The translations under genes were made by a program, and so were the position numbers. The notes below the pieces were generated by a model that searched no databases, had not been told where the DNA came from, and worked only from the letters and a program-made list of their open reading frames with translations. This document shows positions 25,234 to 35,186 of a DNA stretch of 64,000 bases, piece after piece (the stretch's first letter is position 1; every line of letters starts with the position of its first letter). The stretch is taken from assembly GCA_037043015.1 (NCBI GenBank), contig CM073326.1, forward strand, positions 14,640,345 to 14,704,344. The letters are read 5' to 3'. This stretch comes from Bryum argenteum. Taxonomy: Eukaryota; Streptophyta; Bryopsida; Bryales; Bryaceae.

Positions 25234-27909
25234 ATGCTCTCTTCCTCATCTGCGTCTATCATGGCATCCTCCGCTCCCCTTCCTACCGCTGCGGACGTCA
25301 TTGCCATTAGGTCTGAAGACTTAAGTCCCCCCATCTGCCTTCCCTCGGGAGTAGATGGAGTGGCTGAAGTCACTCCGTCTTGGCTAGCAATTCGTTTCGG
25401 GTTTGATGAGTCCTCTCTCTGGTTAGAGAATCAAGTCTTAGATCCTAACACTAATCTTGTCAAGTACTCTGTCCTTGTCGAACCAGTCTCTCTAGAGAGT
25501 AATTTTAAAATGTATAAGCTACGGCCTGGACAATATCAACTGTTCGGCTTGACAGAGTCCGTCATGAACGCTTCCACCGTCCTCCTCACTCCTCGTAGTT
25601 CTTCTACCATCTCCACAGCTGTTCCTGTTTTTGCTCGTGTCAAGGTCGAACCCGGTCTCGAAGTCCGAATCGATATTTCTGATTCATCCGACGATGAACA
25701 AAAAGCGTCCTTCCAGTCTCGTCGACTACCATCGAATGTGCCTCCACCCTCTTCTGGTTCTGAACACAATCTCAGAACCACCTCCTCTTCTCTTCCCGCG
25801 TCCAAATTTCTAAAACCCAAAAACATTCTTTCCTCGCTCCGTAGACTAGGTAGTATGTCTCGCAACAAAACTATACTCAAAAAAATAGATTTCCATTCCA
25901 TTCGTACTCACAACGTCTTTTTCCTGCCCCCCACTTTCAATGGTGATGTCCTGTACATTTTACCTCCCGTTCTACCATCTACGCCTGTCAAGGTAGCCAA
26001 ATCTATGGAAGGAATGGACAAAAGATACGACGGTCATGTGTGGACCAGGACAATGACTACTAACATCAGTAACAACCTTGGATTGTCATTCCGCTACTCT
26101 AACTGTGTAGGTCATCTTCAATGCCACAATGGTAACTGCGGCTTCTTGCGACGACCTGACCGCAAAGCACAAGTGAATGAGGTGGAGTTCGAGGGTTTTA
26201 CCAAGGACCCCTTCTCTATTGGCCTCGCGCCTCCTCCTTCGTCAACACTGGTCTGTAAGATCTGCAAAGAACCTCCCGTGTGTGTTGCTTTATGCCCTGC
26301 TAAAATATTCTACGTATTTGGAGAGGAGAGTCAAGAGCGGGCGTGTGTGCATATTGGTTCGCACGAACATCCTGTCAAAGTCGGAGACTACAGATGCGCA
26401 CGTAAAATAATTGATGAGTTAATTGAGGAGCACGTAGAACGTAACCCACAAGCTACCACGTCCAAAATAGTCGTGGAGGCTAGCAAGGACTTACTCGGAA
26501 ACTTACTTCTGCGTGAAGAAGGTGACCCTGTATCCTCCAAGCTCACCCTCAAGGAGCTAGAACCTATCTTCGATCAGTGTAAAGAGCTGAACTCTCCCAG
26601 CGTCAGGAACCGTATTAGCACTTTTAAGCACTTGCGCAGATATGGTGTTCTTGATGGGATCACGAAGCTTTGTGGCCTCAGCAACTGGGCTTACATTCAA
26701 CGTAACCAGTTCCCGGGCCAAGGAGATGAAAGTGACAAAGTGTTCATTTTGTGTTCATGAAAGTTCCGAGGTCGGTCCCGGAAGCGGTGTAGACCTTGTT
26801 CGTCGTATGCAGCCCCAAGGCGACTTGTCCCACGCGTGGATGATGTTCGACCATGTCAAGCGTGTCAAGAACTGGACCACCATGGCGTGCCACGTTTATG
26901 ACTCAAAAATCTGCCGCATTCTAACTATTGCATGCTGTGATTTCCAGTCTGAAGACGGAGAAGCTCAAATCGTCTTCTGGAAGAACCTAAACCACGTCAT
27001 GGGCAGGAACGGAGTGGAAGCGCCGCAGTTTCAAGGGTTCATGGCCGACAGTGCGCAAGCCAACTGGAACGCTGTACGGATCATTTACGGCTCCGGCGAC
27101 CCTAAAGTTCCCATGGAAGGCCGTGAACGGACTTGCTACTCCCATTGGACGCAATCCCTAGAGAAACACACCAAACAATACATCGTGCACGAGCTGCAGG
27201 ATCAACATCGACATCTTTGTAAACAATACAAAGATGCACGCACCATGGCTGAGGCGGAGACAAGATACTGGGCGATCCGAGCGTGGTGGGCGTCGGCGCA
27301 AGCCACCTCCGAAGTTGGATTAGGTCACCTCGAACACTGGCTTGCATTCTGGCATTTCCGATATAGGCAGTGGGGTGGCTTCATGGAATTGGTGAGTCCG
27401 CAGTCACTGTAGCAAGTATGTAAATGTGAATTAATGTGTAGTAATTTGGTAAAATTATTTATTTTTTTAGTAGAAAACATTCTGCTTTTATGAACTCTTA
27501 CTTTAACAAAAAAAAAGTTATCTATTTTTAGATCAGACTTGCTGTGACGCAAGTCTAAACCGCCCTAGATACCATGATCAACTTTTATTGTTACTAAGTC
27601 AAATGTATTTGCACCTTGCAGGAAAATAAATATTCAGCAGAGGAACTGGCAGAGATGCCTTCATGTAACCTTGCGGAATCTATTCATAACAAATGGTTGC
27701 AAGCATCCGGAAACAAGGGTGGGGACTTGTACGTTGCAACTGTTGATGATTATGTTCGTGCTTTCCTCCAAGTTGTGGGTTACCACGACTTCAACGGAGG
27801 TGGCAAGGGTGGTAGTGGACCAACATCCGAAGAACTATTCCTTCGTGTTGCCTATAAAGCTCAACGAACCGGCGATCCATCAGGCCTCACAAAGGCAGTT
27901 TCCGTGTAA
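25234..27909 (+). CDS. MULE-like transposase with GCM/WRKY-type zinc finger
   Basis: Coding starts at the ATG at 25,234. The first part (to about 26,750, roughly 505 aa) has an N-terminal disordered region and a GCM/WRKY-type zinc-binding domain: NCVGHLQCHNGNCGFLRR (about 26,098-26,150) and CVHIGSHEHPVK (about 26,344). The second part carries a MULE-family RNase H-like core: FMADSAQANWNAVR, then the C-x2-H signature ERTCYSHWTQSL. It runs to 27,391, where a GTGAGT donor opens a 230 bp intron (27,392-27,621, acceptor TTGCAG). The last exon, 27,622-27,909, continues in frame (MEL|ENKYSAEELAEMPS) and ends with TAA. Near 26,750 the frame slips by one base between the two parts, so the copy is either broken or has a sequence error there. 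No terminal inverted repeats were found by eye. A domesticated host gene is an alternative. Confidence 0.72.
27392..27621 (+). other. Intron of MULE-like gene with satellite-like dyad
   Basis: The GT-AG intron joins codon-complete exons. It contains poly-T/A runs and, at 27,534-27,556, the dyad AGACTTGC-TGTGAC-GCAAGTCT, which matches the reverse complement of the satellite dyad at 22 of 23 positions. Confidence 0.75.
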
Positions 27910-28019
27910 TAGGGCAAGAACTAGATTTTTGTGTTTGCTAGAAAAGTAGATAGATAGTTGAAACCATTTTAGGAGTTTTTAGAAAATTTTAGAATTTGAG
28001 GTAGATGGCCTATGTGGGA

Positions 28020-28185
28020 CCCACCATAGAAGCTTCGAGAAGGTGGGGCCCACCTCTAGAGTCTTCTAGAAGGGCGGTTATCTAGGTGGGGCCCACCTCT
28101 AGGACCTTCCGGAAAGTTCCATGGTGGGGCCCGCCATTGGAACATTCTAGAAAGTTCCAAGGGCGGTTAGGCAGAGTATAAATAG
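28020..28185 (+). promoter_or_regulatory. Heat-shock-element promoter with TATA box
   Basis: Four imperfect units of about 40 bp each pair a GTGGGGCCCACC-type palindrome with GAA/TTC arrays. Heat-shock elements seen are GAAGCTTCGAGAA (28,029-28,041), TTCTAGAA (near 28,070), TTCCGGAAAGTTC (28,107-28,119) and GAACATTCTAGAAAGTTC (28,140-28,157). A TATAAATA box at 28,177-28,184 follows 20 bp later. The arrangement is that of a heat-inducible plant promoter and points at the SWIM gene at 28,508. Confidence 0.75.
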
Positions 28186-28507
28186 AACTGGTCGGGGCCA
28201 TTTGGAGGCATTCGGTCAGGTACGCTTTAGTCCCTCTCTCTCAGTAAAGTTTGGTTTGTACTTTGCTTCTTTAGTTCTGCTTTGTTCTGTTCTGTTCAAG
28301 TCTATTCGGTCTTGTTTAGTCCGGTTTTCTCAGATCTTGTTAGGTTAGCAGTGTTTGAGTTGTGACCAAAGAGAGAATTCAGTCCCGTTTCATTCCGACT
28401 ATCCAGGAGCTGAAAATATTTGTACCCGGGACGCCCACCTTGAGGGGGCCGAGGTGTTCGGATCCAAAAAACGTAAGGCTGATGTTCCGATTGGAGCTGA
28501 TGATGAA

Positions 28508-29554
28508 ATGCACAGACCTGACAACGTGAGCTACTCACGTCCTCGAATTGGCAGAAGGGTTACCCGAGGTTGTGCTGAAAATCTCAGTACTATCGATGAA
28601 GAGGATGAAGTTGAGGAGCCACCGACATTACCATCCAATTTTGCTGGGCCTAGTATTGAACGTGTGACCGCTGTTCAGGAGACTAAAGTAGACGAGAGGT
28701 TGTGGCACATTGCCCGTTTGAGGCAGAATTCTGCCAAGGCTTGTTGGGGTATCATGCGAAAGAATAAAAAAAGATGTGACTCACGAATTATTCAGAAGGG
28801 GAAGGCGACCGCAGCTCCAACTTACACCGGAGTATGGCAACGCCCTCAGGAGGGGCCTAGAAAAATTGATCAGTTCTTTTTTTGTGCGGATGATATTGAC
28901 AGGTGTGTGAAGGGTCATCGTCGCAAGTGGATTGAGCCATTCTCTCTAAGCCAGGATAGACCCCCTATTCCTTCAATATGGCATGTTAAGATAGGGACTA
29001 ACCTTACTCGTGATGAGATGGAAGCGTTAGAGAATGCGGGCTTTCGACTACCACAAAAAGAACAGCTTCCTACGAACCGCACTTTCAATAATGCTGCCGC
29101 ACCAAGAGACTTGTCCCATATTCCAGTTCCGGAGAAGCCAGACGTGTTTCCTAGGTCAAGAAGATCGAAGAACATGAAACGCATTCCAGCTATGACTTCA
29201 AAGCACATGAAGAATATTGAGTCTGCCACCTCAATGCAGGCCAAAATTCTGAAGGTGACCATGATCCCGCAGCCTGGTTTTGGGTGTATCGTAGACTTGG
29301 AGTCGGATTCGGATGCAGTTTATAGACTTTCAATTAGTAAATTCCCGGATTGCTCATGCCCAGTGTTCAAGAAAACAATTTCTTCGTTAGGACGGAGAGA
29401 TCCATATCGACTGTGCAAGCACCTATACTTCATCACGGTATTGGTTTGCAAATTTGATCCGGATGCTGACCTCTTCATCCACGCGGCCACTCTTAGTTTC
29501 AATGAGGTGAAGAAGATTCTGGAGGGAGGAATCCTAGACCATGCTACAAATTAG
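28508..29554 (+). CDS. SWIM zinc-finger protein, 348 aa
   Basis: The first in-frame ATG after the TATA box is 28,508, but the frame is open from 28,349 and includes a basic KKRKADVP stretch, so an upstream start or exon is possible. Short uORF ATGs lie at 28,482 and 28,500. The C-terminal part has a SWIM zinc finger, C-x-C ... C-x-H: CSCPVFKK then RLCKHLYF (about 29,350-29,430). MULE-type transposases often carry SWIM fingers at their C-termini. Here the SWIM domain is on a separate frame downstream of the transposase with its own promoter. It could be a second gene of the element, or a derived host gene. The SWIM fold is thought to bind DNA or protein; the role here is unknown. Confidence 0.68.
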   Translation: MHRPDNVSYSRPRIGRRVTRGCAENLSTIDEEDEVEEPPTLPSNFAGPSIERVTAVQETKVDERLWHIARLRQNSAKACWGIMRKNKKRCDSRIIQKGKATAAPTYTGVWQRPQEGPRKIDQFFFCADDIDRCVKGHRRKWIEPFSLSQDRPPIPSIWHVKIGTNLTRDEMEALENAGFRLPQKEQLPTNRTFNNAAAPRDLSHIPVPEKPDVFPRSRRSKNMKRIPAMTSKHMKNIESATSMQAKILKVTMIPQPGFGCIVDLESDSDAVYRLSISKFPDCSCPVFKKTISSLGRRDPYRLCKHLYFITVLVCKFDPDADLFIHAATLSFNEVKKILEGGILDHATN

Positions 29555-30311
29555 TTTGGATTAAATCTCCTCATCTACATACGCTATATGTTAGTCCTAT
29601 GATTAGGTGCTCCACATTGTATGTGATATTGTTTCACAACTTATTAAAAATAATTATATCAGTAGCTACATGTACAACAAACCTTGCCAATTTGTCAAAC
29701 TTGGAGTACTATTCACTTAGAAATATTTCCTTGTGAACCTCTTGTAATTTTCAAATTGTGATTTACTGTCGAGTTTTGCCGCTCAAGTCCAACCAAATTC
29801 GGATAATTTAAGCCTTATTTCCACGGGTTTGGGTCAATAAATCCACGGTAATAAGTCAGGAATTTTCGAATATTCTTGAGAATATTCGAAAATGATTCCT
29901 TAAAACCAAAAATTAATCTATTTTTAGATTTTTTTGCTAAAAATACAAACTCGGTCCTAAAAATTCAAAAACTTACCGCTCACCGCTCAACGCTCACACG
30001 GTAGCAACGTCCACTTCAGGGTTTGTTTTGTTTCATTTTAACCATCAATGTGATTGATCAATTGCGAGAGAAATACAAGCATGAACCTAAAGGCATGTTC
30101 GCACTTGGCATTTGCAAAGAGAGTGGATAAAAATTTAACACCCCCACAATTTGGGGAGGAATACCTTCTTTTGAGGAAAGGTGTCATCAATGAGGTTTGT
30201 AAAGGTGTATTCAATAGTGAGGGGATTACGTAATGGCCCCTCAAGTGGGACAATACATAAGACACTCTTAAGTGAGGAAAATTTGAGAATCTTTCCAATA
30301 TTGGTGCTCCC
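29555..30311. other. Intergenic, no gene seen
   Basis: AT-rich DNA. It includes a perfect 14 bp inverted repeat with a 4 nt loop at 29,862-29,893 (ATTTTCGAATATTC, loop TTGA). A minus-strand frame at 30,038-30,298 has no recognisable content. Confidence 0.55.
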
Positions 30312-30315
30312 TTAA

Positions 30316-30480
30316 CCCCTAACTCTCCTTAAAACCCGAAATGGGTTTTGGAGGTTCCCGCAGGAGAAAAATTTAGCCAACTTTGACCATTATAATCTCA
30401 CAAATGAGAAAGAATGAACGGTTCAAATTTGGTATGTGAGAATACACACTTTCTAATAGAGATAAGACCCTCTCCCAAGA
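30316..30480 (+). mobile_element. Left-end fragment of a piggyBac-like MITE
   Basis: It starts after TTAA with CCCCTAACTCTCC. Its next 150 bp resemble the left part of the element at 34,923 (shared words: AATTTAGCCAACTTTGA-like, CATTATAATCTCA, CGGTTCAAATTTG). No matching right end was found, and a Harbinger-like element begins at 30,491, so the copy is probably truncated. Confidence 0.55.
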
Positions 30481-30490
30481 CCTCCTCTAA

Positions 30491-31343
30491 GGGCATCACC
30501 ACCCATAGGGCGCCTTGAACTGCTTGTCATCAACCCGAATACTGAAAGTCATCAACCTGAATAGTGAGGTTGGAATAGCAACCCCACCCATGGACTCGTG
30601 ATTGATACTCACACTACGAAATCGAGAGTAATTTCCGTTCCGTTTGTCACTTTCTATTGTAACATTCATCAACTTTTCTACTTTACTACTCTTTTCAACT
30701 CGGTTATTCTGCACTCTCATTTGATTCGCACAAGCGCAAATTTGAGGTGCTAGGGTTGCTGTCACTCAGAAAGTAGCTCTCCGAACAGAGCAATGTAGAT
30801 TTGTAATCAACAGTAGCAATTATGACATTATCACCATTCATGCACTAGCATGCATGGATGCATGGCGGTGAAACTAGGTGAAAGTGGCTATCCGAATAGA
30901 GCACTGTTGATCTATTATCAGCGTTCGGAAACTCATTCTTATGAATTGTGGCATTGACAAGCTTGAGCTGCAACTGCATTTACTATGTTTACTGGTCACA
31001 TTTACTGGCCACTTCGAGAAGAAAGCTGCTGGTAAGCAAAATACGAAGAATGTCGCTGAGCACAGGGGAGGTGACGGTGTCCGGTTTTCACTAGGCAAAT
31101 CTCATTCACCCTGCAGGTCAAAACCAAAGCCCCGCAGTTTCCTCCGCAATTTGTTCTGCCTTGTCTCATTCGGAGTTCAGGCCCGCCCACCTTCCTGCAA
31201 AACGCCTCCCTTTTGCAGGTCAACCTTCAAAAACGGATGTAGAGTAGTTCAGGGCATCCGTTTTGCCGATTGGTGGGGCAATTCGGCCTCAAATGAACTA
31301 CTCTACATCCATTTTTTAGTTCAGGAGTGGGTGGGGATGCTCT
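30491..31343 (+). mobile_element. PIF/Harbinger-like non-autonomous element
   Basis: Ends are GGGCATCACCACCCA and, inverted, GAGCATCCCCACCCA (13 of 15 match), flanked on both sides by TAA, the usual Harbinger target duplication. It is 853 bp and has no coding capacity. Inside the right end, a second inverted pair (GGATGTAGAGTAGTTCA) forms a long arm around 31,235-31,312. Confidence 0.65.
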
Positions 31344-31408
31344 AAGGCCAGGTGCGAACAGACCTTAAGTAGCTAACTAATTGGCGAGGATTGCTATGTT
31401 TTTTTTAA

Positions 31409-31769
31409 CCCTTAAACGCCGGAGGTGACCCGAGGGGGCCTTTTCCAAGAGAATCTCTTCTGTAGCTCACAATGTACTCAACTTTTCACTTATATTTTGA
31501 TGTCAAATTGGTCACCTTCTTGTGATGCATTCAGAAAGTGGAAATTTAGAATTCAAATTACAATTTGTATGAGTGATTTTGTGCTTTGAAAGGATTGTGG
31601 TAGGTAGGTTGGGGATGTACAATACTTGTAGGAGGTTGCAAGCTCATCATTGATTGGATCATTCATGATACCCAAGTTCAAAAAGTGCACTACTCATGAT
31701 GCCCAAGTGCAAAAGATGTTGTGATCCAATACTGGGCTGCCCAAATCCGTATAGCTAGGCGTTTAAGGG
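31409..31769 (+). mobile_element. piggyBac-like MITE, 361 bp
   Basis: A perfect 12 bp terminal inverted repeat, CCCTTAAACGCC, is flanked by TTAA at 31,405-31,408 and 31,770-31,773. Non-coding. Confidence 0.85.
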
Positions 31770-31798
31770 TTAATGACTTTTACTGCAAAACCTCACTG

Positions 31799-31872
31799 CA
31801 ACAAAGTTCAGGATTTGGTGTGCAGTCAAGTTAAGCAACAAAGTTCAGGATTTGGTGTGCAGTCAAGTTAAG
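31799..31872 (+). repeat. 37 bp tandem duplication
   Basis: Two identical 37 bp units, beginning CAACAAAGTTCAGGATTTGG, lie directly side by side. Confidence 0.95.
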
Positions 31873-32190
31873 CAACAAAAACGTGAGCACTGGCAAGAAT
31901 GGCGAGCAGAAGGCAGGCCTGCTAAGTTAGTCTTCTATTATTACTTGAAAATACTACTTTTGTTTTGTTTTGCCTCCCAAGTGGCAGACTGCGATGCATG
32001 CCATGCTCCTTGCATGAGCCCACATCTCCTTCTCCTTCCCTTTCTGTTTGGGGATTGATGAAAATGCTACTGGCTGCCTACTGCACCAAGTTCATCTCCT
32101 TGGTCAGCACTTCTATCATTATTACTTCATCTCTCTTGTTAACTAATTAACTGATTTTTTTTATTTTTTATTTTTTAACCATCAAATGTG
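31873..32190. other. Intergenic, no gene seen
   Basis: AT-rich DNA with poly-T runs near the right end. No supported feature. Confidence 0.5.
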
Positions 32191-32194
32191 TCAA

Positions 32195-32907
32195 CCTTTA
32201 AAGGTCCTAGGAATTTGAATAAGAACTTAGATGTGTTATAAAATGTAGATTCTATAACCTATGTGACCTTGCTCTCCAAAGAGATAGGTAGATATGAGCT
32301 CTCGTCCTCTCTTGAGGCTGGTGTGAATAGAGTGTCTGTCCGTCTCGACAATGAGCTACTGCCCACCGAACAAAGGTCCATTGGTACAAGACTATTCACC
32401 CCTTTCGGGAATAGGCGCTGCTCTCTAAAGACACTCTAAAGATCTAAAACCCCAAATTAGATCCATACGGTTGCATTTCCTAAAATATGGAATATTAGTT
32501 TTATGTTGAATTAAAAAAACTAAAACTTTGAAAATCAACATGATATTTACATTATATTATCAATAATTGGAAATTGATATGATTGGCTAGAATTTCATAT
32601 TATATGATAAGATGGAGAGAGGCCACTAGTAACCTCTGAGGAACATCATTAGTTTCCAAGAATTATAAGTTTTTCTTACACTAAGAAACCTTTGCCATGT
32701 TTGTGTTTGAAAGCTCATTGTGAACAATCTATGAATATGAGCGAGGTTTTGTAAATTGGATGTGGTTCCCAGCTCACCAAAAAGTTTGGAAAGTTAAAAA
32801 ATAAAAATAAAAATAAAAAATAATGATAAAAAAATCCAAAAAATTGTTATTTTTATCCATGTACAGCTCAGGATTGATCATCAAATGGTTCATTGGGCTC
32901 TTAGGGG
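32195..32907 (+). mobile_element. Decayed piggyBac-like MITE, about 713 bp
   Basis: The right end reads GGGCTCTTAGGGG followed by TTAA (32,908-32,911). The left end, CCTTTAAAGGTCCTAGGAA after TCAA, is similar to the left end of the element at 34,923 (19 of 23 including the target site). The left TTAA has decayed to TCAA. Confidence 0.45.
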
Positions 32908-32955
32908 TTAATTCATTGAGAGAAAGAGAATCATATATCTAAGTAGTGTAACTAC

Positions 32956-33312
32956 ATGCACCACAAGCCTTGGCTTGGTGGTTAGGGCTTAGGCCCCCAA
33001 TGAGGAGGTCGTGGGTTCTATTCCCCATGCCGGCATGGTGCTCACCACTATAGTCCACTCAACTATTGCGGGGGGTCCTTGGACCTTGTTGTATGGGTAC
33101 CTCAAAACCCTTTGGGGGGATACTATGTCAAGTATCTTCAAGGCATTAGTAACTAGGCTAGAAACTAGAGTAGTTATAGTGTCCACCCTCAAGAGGGGGA
33201 AGTAGTATTGTTCCAATTTCCCCTTCTCCAGTGGCCATCGGGATATTAGCATTACGAATGGACACTTCATTCACGCCGGCCCCTTAGAAAGGGACCGGAG
33301 TTTCTATCTATC
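32956..33312 (+). mobile_element. tRNA-derived SINE with 12 bp target duplication
   Basis: The head has RNA polymerase III boxes: A box in TGGCTTGGTGGTTAGGG and B box in GTGGGTTCTATTCC about 40 bp later. The tail is a short TCTATCTATC run. The 357 bp body is flanked by TAGTGTAACTAC at 32,944-32,955 and 33,313-33,324. The element looks complete. A diverged relative lies in an NLE intron near 55.15-55.38 kb. Confidence 0.85.
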
Positions 33313-33324
33313 TAGTGTAACTAC

Positions 33325-34029
33325 TTGGAAGCTCCAAGGTTCCAGAGAAGAGTACCTCCAATTAAGTTCTTACTTTCGCCCAAATCATGGTTCCATATTT
33401 TAAAAAAATGAATGCTTTATTGAGATAATGTAAAAAACTACAAGCTCAGTTTGACATTCAAGGGAGCCTCAATCACTGATATTTCAATGCCCAACCTGAG
33501 TCATTGATGAGCGTGGCACTTCTTATGGCCGAACATGCAAGATGAATAATAATATGAATAAAGAAAAAGTCTACTTGCCAAAGCAGAGGTGCTTGTATGA
33601 ACTTTGTACAAAAAGGTTAGGTTCACTAAAGAATAGTCTGAAAAGACCATGATGTCATTGTTTGGTATATTTATCTTACATCATACTCCCTATCTCTCAC
33701 TAAAATACAGTAATTTCAATATCACAAGGGAATAAGATTCAACTTTCAGAGCCTCAATATGCAACCTCTATTGCTGATTTATACAACATGAATGGAATAC
33801 ACATAAAGGCTGTTGGATGACCTATTAGGATAGCTCAGTATGGTTTGTAGTACCGAAGAGGCTCATACAACAACATGTAGTGTTTTGACAAAATTTTCAA
33901 GCAAATTCTAATGAGATGGAGGGAGTAATCCAGTAACATTCCTTATTTTCTATTTCACATGACCCTGAAAAGTCAAGAATTAGCTTTGAATTTCTCTAAG
34001 CAGAAGTGAAGTAAGCCTTTAATCAGAGC
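33325..34029. other. Intergenic, no gene seen
   Basis: AT-rich unique DNA without supported coding sequence. Confidence 0.5.
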
Positions 34030-34033
34030 TTAA

Positions 34034-34105
34034 CCCATAAACGCCCAGCCCCTCTGAAAATACACTAAAAAGCATGCCCGAGGGGCATGCTTGGACGTTT
34101 AAGGG
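34034..34105 (+). mobile_element. Miniature piggyBac-like MITE, 72 bp
   Basis: It is flanked by TTAA at 34,030-34,033 and 34,106-34,109. The ends are CCCATAAACGCCCAGC and, inverted, CCCTTAAACGTCCAAGC. A central GCATGCCC/GGGGCATGC arm makes the whole element a near-palindrome. Confidence 0.8.
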
Positions 34106-34478
34106 TTAAATATGCTTGGATTTTTTGACATCAACATAATTATCGTGATGTTACTTGATATTCCATTTCTTTATATTTTAATTTATTTAGTAAAGATCGA
34201 TGGTTACGATTCCCTTATTTGATTTGAAGTCAATTTTGAGTCTGAGCCAAAATGAAACTTAGTGAACGCCTAGTCTCAACTTTCCTGAGAAAATTTCAAA
34301 GATTCAGAAAGTCAACTTATTGCACCAACTTTGAGAAATAGTATGAGGATATTGTCAATAAGATTGGGTTGGTTCACCTTGGAAGGTGCAACAATGTACT
34401 TCACTGTTGGTGACATGCTCTTTGTGTGGAAGAAATCATTTATTAGGAGACCGCTCATTCATTGTCGAACTTCGACCC
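34106..34478. other. Intergenic between MITEs
   Basis: No supported coding feature. Confidence 0.5.
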
Positions 34479-34482
34479 TTAA

Positions 34483-34918
34483 CACTAGGACCGATAAGCG
34501 TAACATATATGTTACACGTAACATATGTGTTACGCTTATAGGGCTGAAACACACCTATCTTTTTCTTGTGCTTTGAGCCTGAACCCTTGATGTTTCTACA
34601 TCAATGGTCTGTATACATTGCCTAGCAACTATTTTGATTGATTAGACCTTGTTGATGTGGGATATGACCCACGACTTTGACCAATCAGAACTATCCATTT
34701 TGAACCATTTCCAGAATCTCATGGCGTACTCATTTCACTCCGTATGAGTGCATCAAAAGTATGTTCTATTGGTATATTGTTGTTGTAGCTATTTTAGGCA
34801 AGTTGTTAGGAAGTGCTACACCAAAGTCTAAGTCATTTCGTGCAACCAATGAACCTCCACCACCCTATGGATAAGCGTAACTTATATGTTACAGATACGG
34901 TAGCAATCGGTCCTAGTG
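34483..34918 (+). mobile_element. TTAA-flanked MITE, 436 bp, CACTAGGACCGAT ends
   Basis: A 13 bp perfect terminal inverted repeat (CACTAGGACCGAT) is flanked by TTAA at 34,479-34,482 and 34,919-34,922. The left interior has a GTAACATATATGTTAC-type hairpin (about 34,494-34,540), echoed near the right end. The TIR differs from the CCCxTAAA group, so this is a separate TTAA family. Its right TTAA is also the left TTAA of the next element. Confidence 0.8.
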
Positions 34919-34922
34919 TTAA

Positions 34923-35182
34923 CCCCTAAAGGTCCAAGGAAGCGGAAATCGCTTTTTGGAATTTCCGTAGGGAGAAAATTCAGCCAACTTTGATCATTAT
35001 AATCTCAAAATTGGAGAGAAATTAACGGTTCAAATTTGACATTCGAGAAAAGAATCAAGTTAACTTCAAGATCCTACGGTTGGATCTTCTAATCAATACT
35101 TAGATTGAGTTTCTTTGCACCTGAAGTAGAAGAAGGTTCTTTTTGATAATTTAAACAATTTTGTATCAAGTACCTTTAGGGG
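34923..35182 (+). mobile_element. piggyBac-like MITE, 260 bp
   Basis: Ends are CCCCTAAAGGTCC and, inverted, CCCCTAAAGGTAC (11 bp shared), between TTAA at 34,919-34,922 and 35,183-35,186. It abuts the element at 34,483 with one shared TTAA. The interior motif GATCCTACGGTTGGATC also occurs in parts in the larger elements at 43,955 and 45,774. Confidence 0.85.
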
Positions 35183-35186
35183 TTAA

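Noticed and set aside
27534-27560. Helitron 3' end (hairpin followed by CTAG) in the MULE-like intron
   Set aside because: The hairpin-to-CTAG spacing is plausible, but the base after CTAG is A, not T, and the same hairpin occurs in the satellite without CTRR.
30038-30298. Minus-strand 86-codon frame
   Set aside because: No recognisable motif, no splice context and a repeat-rich setting.
32956-33030. A functional tRNA gene
   Set aside because: The A and B boxes are present but no cloverleaf with a proper acceptor stem forms, and the body and target duplication fit a SINE.
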